DNA of 64,000 nt from Pseudomonas sp. MWU16-30317 (GCF_020515695.1 NZ_JAIWJA010000013.1:62001-126000), one strand, 5' to 3'; positions 1-9,231 are shown, counted from the first letter of the stretch. Notes: generated by a model from the letters alone, not told the origin. Made by a program: numbers and translations.

Positions 1-906
1 CGGGTTCATCTCGATCACGACCATGCGGCCAGTGTCCGGGCAGATACCGAACTGCACGTTGGACCCGCCGGTTTCGACGCCGATCTCGCGCAGTACCGCC
101 AGCGAGGCGTTACGCAGGATCTGATATTCCTTGTCGGTCAGGGTCTGTGCCGGGGCAACGGTGATCGAGTCACCGGTGTGCACGCCCATCGGGTCGAAGT
201 TCTCGATCGAGCAGACGATGATGCAGTTGTCCTTTTTGTCGCGGACCACTTCCATCTCATACTCTTTCCAGCCGATCAGCGATTCGTCGATCAGCAGTTC
301 CTTGGTCGGCGACAGGTCCAGACCACGGGCGCAGATTTCTTCGAACTCTTCACGGTTGTAAGCGATACCGCCACCGGTGCCGCCCATGGTGAAGGACGGA
401 CGGATGATGCACGGGAAGCCCAGCGTCTCGAGGACTGCGTTGGCTTCTTCCATGGTGTGGGCGATACCGGAGCGCGGGCAGGCCAGGCCGATGGACTTCA
501 TGGCCTTGTCGAAACGCGAGCGGTCTTCGGCCTTGTCGATGGTGTCGGCGTTGGCACCGATCATTTCGACGCCGAACTTTTCCAGGACGCCTTCGCGCTC
601 CAAGTCCAGGGCGCAGTTGAGTGCGGTCTGGCCACCCATGGTCGGCAGCAGGGCGTCAGGGCGCTCGGCCTCGATGATCTTGGCCACAGTCTGCCACTTG
701 ATCGGCTCGATGTACGTGGCATCGGCCATGTCTGGGTCGGTCATGATGGTGGCTGGGTTGGAGTTCACCAGGATGACGCGGTAACCCTCCTCGCGCAGGG
801 CTTTGCAGGCCTGGGCGCCGGAGTAGTCGAATTCACAGGCCTGACCGATGACGATAGGGCCGGCACCGAGAATCAGGATGCTTTTTATGTCTGTACGTTT
901 TGGCAT
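1..906 (-). CDS. carB: Carbamoyl-phosphate synthase large subunit, N-terminal part (cut by window edge)
   Basis: This is the first 302 codons of CarB, which makes carbamoyl phosphate from bicarbonate, ammonia from CarA and two ATP, for arginine and pyrimidine synthesis. The reading frame runs off the left edge. The start is the ATG at 904-906, reading MPKRTDIKSILILGAGPIVI, the usual CarB N-terminus. Visible family features are the Gly-rich GAGPIVIGQACEFDYSG, NSNPATIMTD, LPTMGGQTALN and RPSFTMGGTGGG of the first ATP-grasp half. It lies 135 bases after carA on the same strand. The identification is secure; only the C-terminal three quarters cannot be inspected. Confidence 0.97.
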   Translation of the reverse strand, partial: MPKRTDIKSILILGAGPIVIGQACEFDYSGAQACKALREEGYRVILVNSNPATIMTDPDMADATYIEPIKWQTVAKIIEAERPDALLPTMGGQTALNCALDLEREGVLEKFGVEMIGANADTIDKAEDRSRFDKAMKSIGLACPRSGIAHTMEEANAVLETLGFPCIIRPSFTMGGTGGGIAYNREEFEEICARGLDLSPTKELLIDESLIGWKEYEMEVVRDKKDNCIIVCSIENFDPMGVHTGDSITVAPAQTLTDKEYQILRNASLAVLREIGVETGGSNVQFGICPDTGRMVVIEMNP

Positions 907-1041
907 GGGTTGTCACTCAAGTCCGCAATTCAGTCGGCGATCCCGGGGGATGGCCGGCTTGACATCATTCGTTGGCGTGGGTGGCTGCCACCGTCGCCGG
1001 GGCTGCCACTCGTACGCGCGTGGGCTTTTCGAATCCAGGCC

Positions 1042-2178
1042 TTAGCGACGCTTGGCCATGGCATCGACGAAGCGGTCGAACAACGGCGCCACATCGTTAG
1101 GGCCCGGGCTCGCTTCAGGGTGACCCTGGAAGCTGAAGGCGCTCTTGTCGGTCAGCTCGATACCCTGCAGGGTACCGTCGAACAGCGACTTGTGGATGGC
1201 GCGCACGTTACTCGGCAGGGTGGCCTCATCGACCGCAAAACCGTGGTTCTGGCTGGTGATCATGACCACGCCGGTATCCAGGTCCTGGACCGGGTGGTTG
1301 GCACCGTGGTGCCCGTGACCCATCTTGACGGTCTTGGCGCCAGCGGCCAGGGCCAGCAGCTGGTGGCCCAGGCAGATACCGAACACCGGAATGTCGGTTT
1401 CGAGCACTTCCTTGATCGCCTTGATAGCGTAGTCGCAAGGCTCGGGATCGCCCGGACCGTTGGACAGGAACACGCCATCCGGGTTGAGTGCCAGTACGTC
1501 GCTGGCCGGGGTTTGCGCTGGCACCACGGTGACGCGGCAACCGCGCTCGACCAGCATGCGCAGGATGTTGACCTTGACGCCGTAGTCGAACGCGACCACG
1601 TGGTAAGGCAGCTCGCTGGCCGGGATCTCGGCGTGCTCGTTGGTAGCCAGATCCCAGACCGTGGAACGCCACTCGTAGCTTTCCTTGACGCTGACGACCT
1701 TGGCCAGGTCCATGCCCTTGAGGCCCGGGAAGCCGCGTGCGGCAGCGATAGCGGCTTCTTCGCTGATGTTGTCGCCGGCCATGATGCAGCCGTTCTGAGC
1801 GCCTTTCTCACGCAGGATGCGGGTCAGGCGGCGGGTGTCGATACCGGCGATGGCCACCACATTGTTGGCCTTCAGGTAGTCCGACAGCGACATCGTGTTG
1901 CGCCAGTTGCTGGCAACCAGCGGCAGATCACGGATGACCAGGCCGGCGGACCAGACACGGTCGGACTCGGCGTCGCCCGGATTGGTCCCGGTGTTGCCGA
2001 TGTGCGGGTAAGTCAGGGTAACGATCTGCTGGGCATAGGAAGGATCAGTAAGGATTTCCTGATAGCCTGTCATTGCGGTGTTGAACACCACCTCGCCAAC
2101 GGTCTGACCGTCGGCTCCAATGGCGTCACCGCGAAAAATGCTGCCATCAGCAAGGGCGAGTATGGCTGGCGTAGTCAA
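1042..2178 (-). CDS. carA: Carbamoyl-phosphate synthase small (glutaminase) subunit
   Basis: CarA hydrolyses glutamine and channels ammonia to CarB. The protein is 378 residues, normal for the family. The N-terminal CPSase_sm domain is followed by a class I glutamine amidotransferase domain with the nucleophile Cys269 in FGICLGHQ and the His/Glu pair in GHPEASPG near the C-terminus. It is the first gene of carAB. Its leader holds a strong intrinsic terminator 46 bases upstream of the ATG (see the separate entry), which suggests attenuation or insulation from dapB. Identification is certain from sequence; regulation is inference. Confidence 0.98.
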   Translation of the reverse strand: MTTPAILALADGSIFRGDAIGADGQTVGEVVFNTAMTGYQEILTDPSYAQQIVTLTYPHIGNTGTNPGDAESDRVWSAGLVIRDLPLVASNWRNTMSLSDYLKANNVVAIAGIDTRRLTRILREKGAQNGCIMAGDNISEEAAIAAARGFPGLKGMDLAKVVSVKESYEWRSTVWDLATNEHAEIPASELPYHVVAFDYGVKVNILRMLVERGCRVTVVPAQTPASDVLALNPDGVFLSNGPGDPEPCDYAIKAIKEVLETDIPVFGICLGHQLLALAAGAKTVKMGHGHHGANHPVQDLDTGVVMITSQNHGFAVDEATLPSNVRAIHKSLFDGTLQGIELTDKSAFSFQGHPEASPGPNDVAPLFDRFVDAMAKRR

Positions 2179-2223
2179 GAAGACCTCCCGTAAATAAAGC
2201 CTGAAAGGGCGATCGCAGGTTGC

Positions 2224-2262
2224 AAAAAAGCGGAATGACGTATAGACACGTCACCCCGCTTT
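2224..2262 (-). terminator. Strong hairpin with T-run in the carA leader (terminator or attenuator)
   Basis: On the minus strand two 15-base arms (AAAGCGGGGTGACGT and ACGTCATTCCGCTTT, with two G-U pairs) flank a 6-base loop, and six T follow at 2229-2224. This is a textbook intrinsic terminator pointing towards carA. It either ends dapB transcription or acts as a carAB attenuator. A GATAAT hexamer at 2277-2272 lies just before it, but I see no convincing -35 element. Confidence 0.75.
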
Positions 2263-2391
2263 CTCGTCGAAATTATCTGCGCGCTTTTAGTGGACACACT
2301 AAAGCTGTAGCTTACAGAAAAAGGCTTTTTTGGTCCACCGCTATTGCGCCTGATTGCGCGGAGAATGCGACACAGGGGGTCGCAGCGGTGT

Positions 2392-2477
2392 TTCTGGGGG
2401 GCTTCGCGAGCTGAACTCGCTCCCACGAGGAAGGTATTACCCTATGGAAGCGGACTCTGCCCGCGAAACTAGCGGGA
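2392..2477. repeat. Degenerate REP-like palindrome between dapB and carA
   Basis: The sequence contains GCTCCCACGAGG and, 40 bases later, GCGGACTCTGCCCGCGAAAC, which resemble the two halves of the Pseudomonas REP element seen intact elsewhere in the window. The rest of 2179-2477 holds the carA leader terminator and a GTGGAC/GTCCAC inverted pair; I see no gene there. Confidence 0.45.
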
Positions 2478-3284
2478 TCAATGCAGATCCAGCACATCCT
2501 GCATATCATACAGACCCGGCGCCTTGCCATCCAGCCACAGCGCTGCACGAACGGCACCCTTGGCGAAGGTCATGCGGCTCGACGCCTTGTGAGTGATCTC
2601 GACGCGCTCGCCTTCAGCGGCGAACAGCACCGTATGATCGCCCACCACATCCCCACCGCGCACAGTGGCGAAGCCGATGGTTTCGCGCTCGCGGGCACCG
2701 GTATGACCTTGACGGCCATACACCGCGACCTTGCTCAGATCACGATCCAGCGCCTTGGCGATCACCTCGCCCATGCTCACCGCCGTACCTGACGGGGCAT
2801 CGACCTTGTGGCGGTGATGCGCCTCGATGATCTCGATATCAGCCTCTTCACCCATCACCCGCGCAGCCATCTCCAGCAGCTTGAACGACAGGTTCACGCC
2901 GACGCTGAAGTTGGAAGCGAAGACGATCGGGATGTCCTTGCCCGCCTCGACCAAGTGCCGCTTCTGCTCCGCCGAGAGACCCGTGGTACCGATGACCATG
3001 GCCTTGCCGGCCTTGCGGCAGAACGCCAGGTTGTTGAGCATCACATCCGGCAGGGTGAAGTCGATCAACACATCGAATTCATCGACCACCGGCGCCAGGC
3101 TGCCGACCAATTGCACGCCGATACGCCCCAGGGAAGCCAGTTCACCAGCGTCGGCACCCAGCAACGTACTGCCCGGACGCACGATGGCGGCGGTCAGCCC
3201 CGTCAGCGGTGCACGCTGCTGCACTGCCTCGATGAGATTCTTGCCCATGCGCCCGGCGGCGCCCATTACCGCTATACGTCGCAT
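2478..3284 (-). CDS. dapB: 4-hydroxy-tetrahydrodipicolinate reductase
   Basis: DapB reduces 4-hydroxy-tetrahydrodipicolinate with NAD(P)H in the diaminopimelate/lysine pathway. The protein is 268 residues, the usual length. It begins MRRIAVMGAAGRMGKNL, the Rossmann GxxGxxG nucleotide-binding motif, and carries the family signature EAHHRHKVDAPSGTA with catalytic His and Lys. It sits between dnaJ and carA, the standard Pseudomonas order dnaJ-dapB-carA-carB. The 97 bases between dnaJ and dapB hold a REP-like palindrome. Confidence 0.98.
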   Translation of the reverse strand: MRRIAVMGAAGRMGKNLIEAVQQRAPLTGLTAAIVRPGSTLLGADAGELASLGRIGVQLVGSLAPVVDEFDVLIDFTLPDVMLNNLAFCRKAGKAMVIGTTGLSAEQKRHLVEAGKDIPIVFASNFSVGVNLSFKLLEMAARVMGEEADIEIIEAHHRHKVDAPSGTAVSMGEVIAKALDRDLSKVAVYGRQGHTGARERETIGFATVRGGDVVGDHTVLFAAEGERVEITHKASSRMTFAKGAVRAALWLDGKAPGLYDMQDVLDLH

Positions 3285-3303
3285 ACCCGTATTCCTTTGA
3301 AAG

Positions 3304-3360
3304 CTTCACGGGCAGAGCCCGCTCGCACACATCTGTGGGAGCAGGCTCTGCCCGCGAAGA
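3304..3360. repeat. REP-like palindrome between dnaJ and dapB
   Basis: Imperfect inverted repeat: TTCACGGGCAGAGCCCGCTC on the left faces TGTGGGAGCAGGCTCTGCCC plus GCGAAG on the right. It is the same family as the REP doublets near 12.0, 36.0 and 50.35 kb. It lies between two minus-strand genes, where it may stabilise or end transcripts. Confidence 0.6.
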
Positions 3361-3381
3361 GGCCCTCAGCCTTTGGATCGA

Positions 3382-4512
3382 TTACAGATCGCCGAAGAAG
3401 CGCTTCACGCCTTCGAACCAGCCATTGGCCTTGGGCGAATGGGAGGTGTCGCCCTCAAGCGAAGCACGGAACTCTTCCAGCAGCTCGCGCTGACGACGAC
3501 CCAGATTGACCGGCGTCTCGACCGCTACGCGGCACATCAGGTCGCCCGCGCCGCCACCGCGCACCGGAGCAACGCCCTTGCCGCGCAGACGGAACTGCTT
3601 GCCGGTCTGAGTCCCTTCGGGGATCTTCAACTTGATGCGGCCATCCAGCGTCGGCACTTCGAGCTCGGCGCCCAGCGCTGCATCGGTGATGCTGATCGGC
3701 ACTTCACAGAACAGATGCTTGCCGTCGCGCTGGAAGATCGCATGCTCGCGCACGCTGATCACCACATACAGGTCGCCCGTCGGACCACCCTGCGCGCCCG
3801 CCTCGCCTTCGCCGGACAGACGAATGCGATCACCGGTATCGACACCTGGCGGTACTTTGACGGAAAGCGTCTTGGATTCTTCGACGCGGCCCGCACCGTG
3901 GCACGAATCGCACGGGTCGGAAATGATCTTGCCCTGACCGTGGCAACGCGGGCAGGTCTGCTGCACCGAGAAGAAGCCCTGCTGCATGCGCACCTGGCCA
4001 ATACCGGCACAGGTCGGGCAGGTGATCGGCGCCGAGCCTTTCTTGGCGCCGCTGCCGTCGCACGGCTTGCAGTTGACCAACGTCGGCACACGGATATTGA
4101 CCGTCGTACCGCGCACGGCTTCTTCAAGGTCGAGCTCGAGGGTGTAACGCAGATCGCTGCCGCGCTGAGCGCCACCACGACCGCCGCGACCCTGGCCACC
4201 ACCGAAGAAATCACTGAAGACATCACCAAAGATGTCAGAGAAATTCTGCCCGCCAAAACCGGGACCGCCGCCGCCACCCATCTGCGGGTCGACGCCGGCA
4301 TGACCGTACTGGTCGTAGGCAGCACGCTTGCTGGCATCGGAGAGTACTTCGTAGGCCTCGTTGGCCTCCTTGAATTTCTCTTCCGACTCTTTGTCATCCG
4401 GATTACGGTCCGGGTGATGCTTCATTGCAAGGCGGCGATAGGCCTTTTTCAGGTCTGCCTCGCTGGAGCCTCGCTCCACCCCCAGCACTTCGTAATAGTC
4501 ACGCTTAGCCAT
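3382..4512 (-). CDS. dnaJ: Chaperone DnaJ (Hsp40)
   Basis: Co-chaperone that delivers unfolded clients to DnaK and stimulates its ATPase. It is 376 residues from the start MAKRDYYEVLGV (ATG at 4510-4512); four upstream in-frame codons are not conserved. Domain order is J-domain (HPD at 33-35), a Gly/Phe-rich linker (PGFGGQNFSDIFGDVF), a zinc domain with four CxxCxGxG repeats (CKPCDGSG, CPTCAGIG, CPRCHGQG, CDSCHGAG) and the C-terminal substrate-binding domain. It lies 193 bases after dnaK on the same strand, as the last gene of the grpE-dnaK-dnaJ heat-shock unit. Confidence 0.98.
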   Translation of the reverse strand: MAKRDYYEVLGVERGSSEADLKKAYRRLAMKHHPDRNPDDKESEEKFKEANEAYEVLSDASKRAAYDQYGHAGVDPQMGGGGGPGFGGQNFSDIFGDVFSDFFGGGQGRGGRGGAQRGSDLRYTLELDLEEAVRGTTVNIRVPTLVNCKPCDGSGAKKGSAPITCPTCAGIGQVRMQQGFFSVQQTCPRCHGQGKIISDPCDSCHGAGRVEESKTLSVKVPPGVDTGDRIRLSGEGEAGAQGGPTGDLYVVISVREHAIFQRDGKHLFCEVPISITDAALGAELEVPTLDGRIKLKIPEGTQTGKQFRLRGKGVAPVRGGGAGDLMCRVAVETPVNLGRRQRELLEEFRASLEGDTSHSPKANGWFEGVKRFFGDL

Positions 4513-4705
4513 AAGTCTTTGCACTCTTTTTGAGAGCCAGCACGCAAGAGCGCAGCGGGCCGTGCGGCCAACATCCGATCATGTCGCATGCTGTAAAAAA
4601 TTCGTGGATTCCAGACACGCCAACGCGGGAGCAAGCCCCCGCGCGGCGACATCCTACCAGCGACTGCACAAGCACAGTCAACTGGCCGACCAACAAGCGT
4701 ACTGC

Positions 4706-6628
4706 TTACTTGTGGTCTTTGACTTCTTCGAACTCAGCGTCGACGACGTCATCGGGCTTCTCGGCTTTATCGCCGGCAGGCTGTGCACCGCCTTGAGGCT
4801 GTTCGGCCTGGTCAGCGTACATTTTCTGCGCCACGGGTGCGGAGACCTTGGACAGCTCTTCGACCTTGGCTTCGATGGCAGCCTTGTCGTCGCCCTTGAC
4901 GGCGGCTTCCAGTGCAACCAATGCAGACTCGATAGCGGTCTTCTCTTCAGCGGTGACCTTGTCACCAGCATCGGCGATCATCTTGCGAGTCGAGTGCACC
5001 AGTGCATCACCCTGGTTACGGGCAGCGGCCAGCTCTTCGAACTTGCGGTCCTCTTCCGAGTTGGCTTCGGCGTCACGGATCATCTGTTGAATTTCTTCGT
5101 CAGACAGACCGGAGTTGGCCTTGATCACGATCGACTGAGTCTTGCCAGTGGCCTTGTCCTTGGCACCTACGTGCAAGATGCCGTTGGCGTCGATGTCGAA
5201 GGTCACTTCAATTTGCGGCACGCCACGTGGAGCCGGTGGAATCTCGGCCAGGTCGAACTTGCCCAAGGACTTGTTCTGACCGGCTTGCTTGCGCTCACCT
5301 TGCAGCACGTGAATGGTCACGGCGCTCTGGTTGTCATCGGCCGTCGAGAACACTTGCGACTTCTTGGTAGGAATCGTGGTGTTTTTCTCGATCAGCGCGG
5401 TCATCACGCCGCCCATGGTTTCGATACCCAGAGTCAGCGGGCTGACGTCCAGCAGCAGCACGTCTTTGACGTCGCCGGCCAATACGGCGCCCTGGATGGC
5501 AGCACCCATGGCGACGGCTTCGTCGGGGTTGACGTCTTTACGGGCTTCTTTACCGAAGAAGTCAGTGACCAGTTTTTGCACCAGCGGCATGCGAGTCTGA
5601 CCACCGACCAGGATCACGTCGTTGATCGAGCCAACGTCGATACCGGCATCTTTCAATGCGATACGGCAAGGCTCGATGGTGCGCTGAACCAGGTCTTCAA
5701 CCAGAGCTTCCAGCTTGGAGCGGGAGATCTTCACGTTCAAGTGCTTTGGACCGGTGGCATCTGCAGTGATGTACGGCAGGTTGACGTCGGTCGACTGGCT
5801 CGAGGACAGCTCGATCTTGGCTTTTTCAGCGGCTTCTTTAAGACGCTGCATGGCCAGCGGGTCACCTTTGAGGTTCATGCCGCTTTCTTTCTTGAATTCG
5901 TCGACGAGGTAGTCGATCAGGCGGATGTCGAAGTCTTCACCCCCCAGGAACGTGTCGCCGTTGGTGGCCAACACTTCGAACTGGTGCTCGCCATCGACTT
6001 CAGCGATTTCGATGACCGACACGTCGAAGGTACCGCCACCCAGGTCATAAACGATGACAGTGTGGTCGCCCTTGGCCTTGTCCATACCGTAGGCCAGTGC
6101 GGCAGCGGTAGGCTCGTTGATGATGCGCTTGACGTCCAGGCCAGCGATACGGCCGGCGTCTTTGGTGGCCTGACGCTGGCTGTCGTTGAAGTAGGCCGGT
6201 ACGGTGATGACCGCTTCGGTGACGGCTTCACCGAGGTAGTCTTCGGCGGTCTTCTTCATCTTCTTGAGGATTTCAGCCGAGATCTGTGGCGGTGCCATTT
6301 TCTGGCCGTTCACTTCAACCCAGGCATCGCCAGTGCTGTCAGCCTTGACGATCTTGTAAGGGACCATCTGGATGTCTTTCTGTACGACTTCTTCGTCGAA
6401 GCGACGGCCGATCAGACGCTTCACCGCGTACAGCGTGTTGTGCGGGTTAGTGACTGCCTGACGCTTGGCGGACTGGCCGACCAGGATTTCGCCGTCGTTG
6501 GCGTAAGCGATGATCGACGGGGTAGTGCGAGCGCCTTCAGCGTTCTCGATCACTTTGACCTTGCCGTTTTCCAGAATCGAGACGCAGGAGTTGGTGGTCC
6601 CCAGGTCGATACCGATAATCTTGCCCAT
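4706..6628 (-). CDS. dnaK: Molecular chaperone DnaK (Hsp70)
   Basis: ATP-dependent Hsp70 chaperone. It is 640 residues and starts MGKIIGIDLGTTNSCVSILE. The nucleotide-binding domain shows the phosphate-1 motif IGIDLGTTNS, PAYFNDSQRQATKDAGRIAGL, and VYDLGGGTFDVS. The substrate domain follows the linker DVLLLDVSPLTLGIETMGG. The C-terminus ends in the acidic tail EKPDDVVDAEFEEVKDHK. It lies between grpE and dnaJ and is probably transcribed from the sigma-32 promoter upstream of grpE. The antisense strand is open for long stretches, an artefact of codon bias. Confidence 0.99.
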   Translation of the reverse strand: MGKIIGIDLGTTNSCVSILENGKVKVIENAEGARTTPSIIAYANDGEILVGQSAKRQAVTNPHNTLYAVKRLIGRRFDEEVVQKDIQMVPYKIVKADSTGDAWVEVNGQKMAPPQISAEILKKMKKTAEDYLGEAVTEAVITVPAYFNDSQRQATKDAGRIAGLDVKRIINEPTAAALAYGMDKAKGDHTVIVYDLGGGTFDVSVIEIAEVDGEHQFEVLATNGDTFLGGEDFDIRLIDYLVDEFKKESGMNLKGDPLAMQRLKEAAEKAKIELSSSQSTDVNLPYITADATGPKHLNVKISRSKLEALVEDLVQRTIEPCRIALKDAGIDVGSINDVILVGGQTRMPLVQKLVTDFFGKEARKDVNPDEAVAMGAAIQGAVLAGDVKDVLLLDVSPLTLGIETMGGVMTALIEKNTTIPTKKSQVFSTADDNQSAVTIHVLQGERKQAGQNKSLGKFDLAEIPPAPRGVPQIEVTFDIDANGILHVGAKDKATGKTQSIVIKANSGLSDEEIQQMIRDAEANSEEDRKFEELAAARNQGDALVHSTRKMIADAGDKVTAEEKTAIESALVALEAAVKGDDKAAIEAKVEELSKVSAPVAQKMYADQAEQPQGGAQPAGDKAEKPDDVVDAEFEEVKDHK

Positions 6629-6756
6629 GTCTTTACTCTCCGAACTTGCTTGATTTGGTTGCCCCAGAGGTTGTGGCCATCTGCGGTAGCACTTAAACGC
6701 TTGACTCTAAAATGGGGGCCTGTTGGCGCTTTTCAAGGCTGCCGACAGAAATTCCA

Positions 6757-7320
6757 TCAGGCCTTTTCGTCGATCGACGGCTGCGGCGCGGACGGCGCCT
6801 TGCTGACCACGACCATGGCCGGACGCAGCAGGCGGCCATTGAGGCTGTAACCCTTCTGGAACACCTTGAGCACGCTGTTGGGCTCGACGTCTGCGCTCTC
6901 CTGCATGGCCATGGCCTGGTGCAGCTCGGCGCTGAAGGGTTCGCCGTGCGGATCGAGAGCCTCAAGGTTGTAGCGCTTGAGGGTGTCCTGGAACATCTTC
7001 AGGGTCAGCTCGATGCCTTCGCGCATCGGGCGGATGTTGACGTCTTCAGGGTTGGACAGGTCCAGGCCGCGCTCGAGGCTGTCGATGATCGGCAGCAGGT
7101 CGCTGGCGAACTTCTCGAGGGCGAATTTGTGGGCCTTTTCGACATCTTGCTCGGCACGACGACGAATGTTCTGCACGTCGGCGGCGACGCGCAGGGCGTT
7201 GTCCTGAGCCCCAGCCAGTTGTTCTTCCAGGGTCTTGATACGCGCAGCGTGATCGTCGCTACCGCCGTCCGCGTGATTCGCTTCCGGGTTCAGGTCATCC
7301 AGAGTCTGTTCGTCAGCCAT
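6757..7320 (-). CDS. grpE: Nucleotide exchange factor GrpE
   Basis: GrpE releases ADP from DnaK. The protein is 187 residues from the start MADEQTLDDLNPEAN (ATG at 7318-7320); 26 upstream in-frame codons lack GrpE character. The N-terminal half is a long coiled coil (AARIKTLEEQLAGAQDNALR, then QNIRRRAEQDVEKAHKFALE) and the C-terminal half has the beta-domain sequence NSVLKVFQKGYSLNGRLLRP. It is the first gene of the grpE-dnaK-dnaJ operon, and the sigma-32 promoter lies 59-86 bases upstream of the start. Confidence 0.97.
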   Translation of the reverse strand: MADEQTLDDLNPEANHADGGSDDHAARIKTLEEQLAGAQDNALRVAADVQNIRRRAEQDVEKAHKFALEKFASDLLPIIDSLERGLDLSNPEDVNIRPMREGIELTLKMFQDTLKRYNLEALDPHGEPFSAELHQAMAMQESADVEPNSVLKVFQKGYSLNGRLLRPAMVVVSKAPSAPQPSIDEKA

Positions 7321-7378
7321 GCAAATTCTCCTGTCAATCAATGTCGTGGGCGAGCTGTTGTCGCGCTTCTGACCGGGT

Positions 7379-7406
7379 ATATGGGGTCGTAAAATCACGC
7401 TTCAAG
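7379..7406 (-). promoter_or_regulatory. Sigma-32 heat-shock promoter of grpE-dnaK-dnaJ
   Basis: On the minus strand CTTGAAG (7406-7400) and CCCCATAT (7386-7379) are separated by 13 bases. The known RpoH consensus is CTTGAAA, 11-16 bases, CCCCATNT, so this is a near-perfect match in the expected place. Confidence 0.9.
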
Positions 7407-7517
7407 GGGCTGCAGCAGATAAGGCGCTGTACGGTGGAATCACACAATCGCGATAAAAAACCTGGTTTCGCTCGCAAATAGACCTAAGCGGGGGCATTGT
7501 CAGCCCAACCCGAACCA

Positions 7518-7533
7518 CTGTATAAATAACCAG
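7518..7533 (+). promoter_or_regulatory. LexA box upstream of recN
   Basis: CTG TATAAATAAC CAG fits the LexA operator CTG-N10-CAG with an AT-rich centre. It ends 24 bases before the recN ATG. recN is a classical SOS gene, so LexA control is expected; the site is seen directly, binding is inferred. Confidence 0.85.
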
Positions 7534-7557
7534 ACATTGAACCTGGGAGCTGCCTTT

Positions 7558-9231
7558 ATGTTGGTGCACCTGTCCGTACACAACTACGCCATCGTCGAAC
7601 ACCTCGACCTCGAACTCGCGCGCGGCATGAGCGTCATCACTGGCGAAACCGGTGCTGGCAAATCGATCATGCTCGATGCCTTGGGGCTGACCCTGGGCGA
7701 TCGTGCCGAGCCCGGCGTGGTACGCCCCGGTGCCGACAAGGCGGACATCCTCGCCTCCTTCGATCTTGCAGATATTCCCGAGGCCAGCGCGTGGCTCGCC
7801 GAACGCGACCTCGACTCCGCCGGGCCGTGCATCCTGCGCCGAGTGATCACCGCCGAGGGCCGCTCGCGGGGCTACATCAACGGCACGCCCTGCCCGCTGG
7901 GCGACCTCAAGGCGCTGGGCGAACTGCTGATCGACATCCATAGCCAGCACGAACACCAGTCGCTGCTCAAAACCGACACCCATCGCCGCCTGCTGGATGA
8001 ATATGCCGGCGCTGGCGATCTGTCGCGCCAGGTGCAGATGGCCGCGCAACGCTGGCGGCAAACGCACCAGGAGATCGAGCACCTGCGCAATTCCGGCGAC
8101 GAGCAACGGGCGCGTCATCAGTTGCTCAGCTACCAACTCGAGGAGCTGGAAAACCTCGCACTGGGCGAGCACGAGCTGGACGAACTGGAATCCGAGCAGA
8201 AAAACCTCACCAACGCCGAGGCGCTGTTCGGCATCTGCCGCCAGGTAATCGACCTGTGCAGCGAGAACGATTCAGGCAACGTGCTCGGCGCCTTGACCGC
8301 CAGCCTCAATCGCCTCGGTGCCACCAACAATCCGCCCCACGCCTTGGGCGAAGCCGCTGGCATGATTTCCAGCGCGCAGATCCAGGTAGAAGAAGCCGTC
8401 GGCGAGCTCAATCGTTTCCTCGATAACTTCGACGCCGACCCGGCGCGCCTGCAATACATCGACGAGCGTCTCGACACTATCTATACATTGGCGCGCAAGC
8501 ACCGCATTCAGCCGGGTGAACTGGCGCACATGCACCAGACGCTGCTGGACGAAATCGAAACGCTGAACGCCAACGATGAGTCCGTCGAACGCCTGGGGGA
8601 AGAGTTGGCAGCCTACGCCCGCCACTACCAGGAGAAAGCCCGAGAGCTGAGCGAGTTGCGCCAACAGGCGGCGCACAGCCTGGCCACTGCGGTGGAGGCA
8701 GAAATCCAGCGCCTCGGCATGCCGGGCGGTCGATTCAGCATCGAGCTGCGCCCCCACGGCAGCAACAGCATGCAGCCCCATGGGCTGGAGCAGGTCGAGT
8801 TGATGGTCAGCGCCAACCCCGGCTTGCCGCTCAAGGCGCTAGCCAAGGTCGCCTCCGGTGGCGAGCTGTCACGGATCAGCCTGGCGATTCAGGTGATCAC
8901 CGCGCAAACCTCCCGCGTGCCGACGCTGGTGTTCGACGAAGTGGACGTGGGTATCGGCGGCCCGACCGCCGAGATCGTCGGGCAATTGCTGCGCCGCCTG
9001 GGTGAGCGCGGACAAGTGCTGACCGTGACGCACTTGCCGCAGGTGGCGGCCCAAGGGCATCACCATCTATTCGTACACAAGGTGCGCGGCAGCGATGAAA
9101 CCCGCACTGCGGTGTCGAGCCTCAACAAGAACGAACGGGTCGAAGAAGTGGCGCGCATGCTGGGTGGCATCGACTTGACCAAGGAATCCTTGGCCCATGC
9201 CAAAAAGATGGTGGTTACTGCGAAGTCCTGA
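7558..9231 (+). CDS. recN: DNA repair protein RecN
   Basis: SMC-like ATPase of recombinational double-strand break repair. It is 557 residues from ATG 7558, preceded by GGGAGC at Shine-Dalgarno distance; the seven upstream in-frame codons are not conserved. Walker A is GETGAGKS at 29-36. Long coiled-coil arms occupy the middle (about 150-350). The C-terminal head has the signature VASGGELSRISLAIQ and Walker B LVFDEVDVGIGGPTAE. It is transcribed divergently from grpE, with a LexA box overlapping its likely promoter. A palindromic terminator follows at 9350-9373. Confidence 0.97.
   Translation: MLVHLSVHNYAIVEHLDLELARGMSVITGETGAGKSIMLDALGLTLGDRAEPGVVRPGADKADILASFDLADIPEASAWLAERDLDSAGPCILRRVITAEGRSRGYINGTPCPLGDLKALGELLIDIHSQHEHQSLLKTDTHRRLLDEYAGAGDLSRQVQMAAQRWRQTHQEIEHLRNSGDEQRARHQLLSYQLEELENLALGEHELDELESEQKNLTNAEALFGICRQVIDLCSENDSGNVLGALTASLNRLGATNNPPHALGEAAGMISSAQIQVEEAVGELNRFLDNFDADPARLQYIDERLDTIYTLARKHRIQPGELAHMHQTLLDEIETLNANDESVERLGEELAAYARHYQEKARELSELRQQAAHSLATAVEAEIQRLGMPGGRFSIELRPHGSNSMQPHGLEQVELMVSANPGLPLKALAKVASGGELSRISLAIQVITAQTSRVPTLVFDEVDVGIGGPTAEIVGQLLRRLGERGQVLTVTHLPQVAAQGHHHLFVHKVRGSDETRTAVSSLNKNERVEEVARMLGGIDLTKESLAHAKKMVVTAKS

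Noticed and set aside
178..2193. Long open frame (671 codons) on the plus strand opposite carB/carA
   Set aside because: It is fully antisense to well-identified carAB and its translation has no known motif; high-GC third positions keep the opposite frame open.
4562..6850. Long plus-strand frame (762 codons) opposite dnaK
   Set aside because: It is antisense to dnaK, has no ribosome site, and its length is explained by dnaK codon bias.
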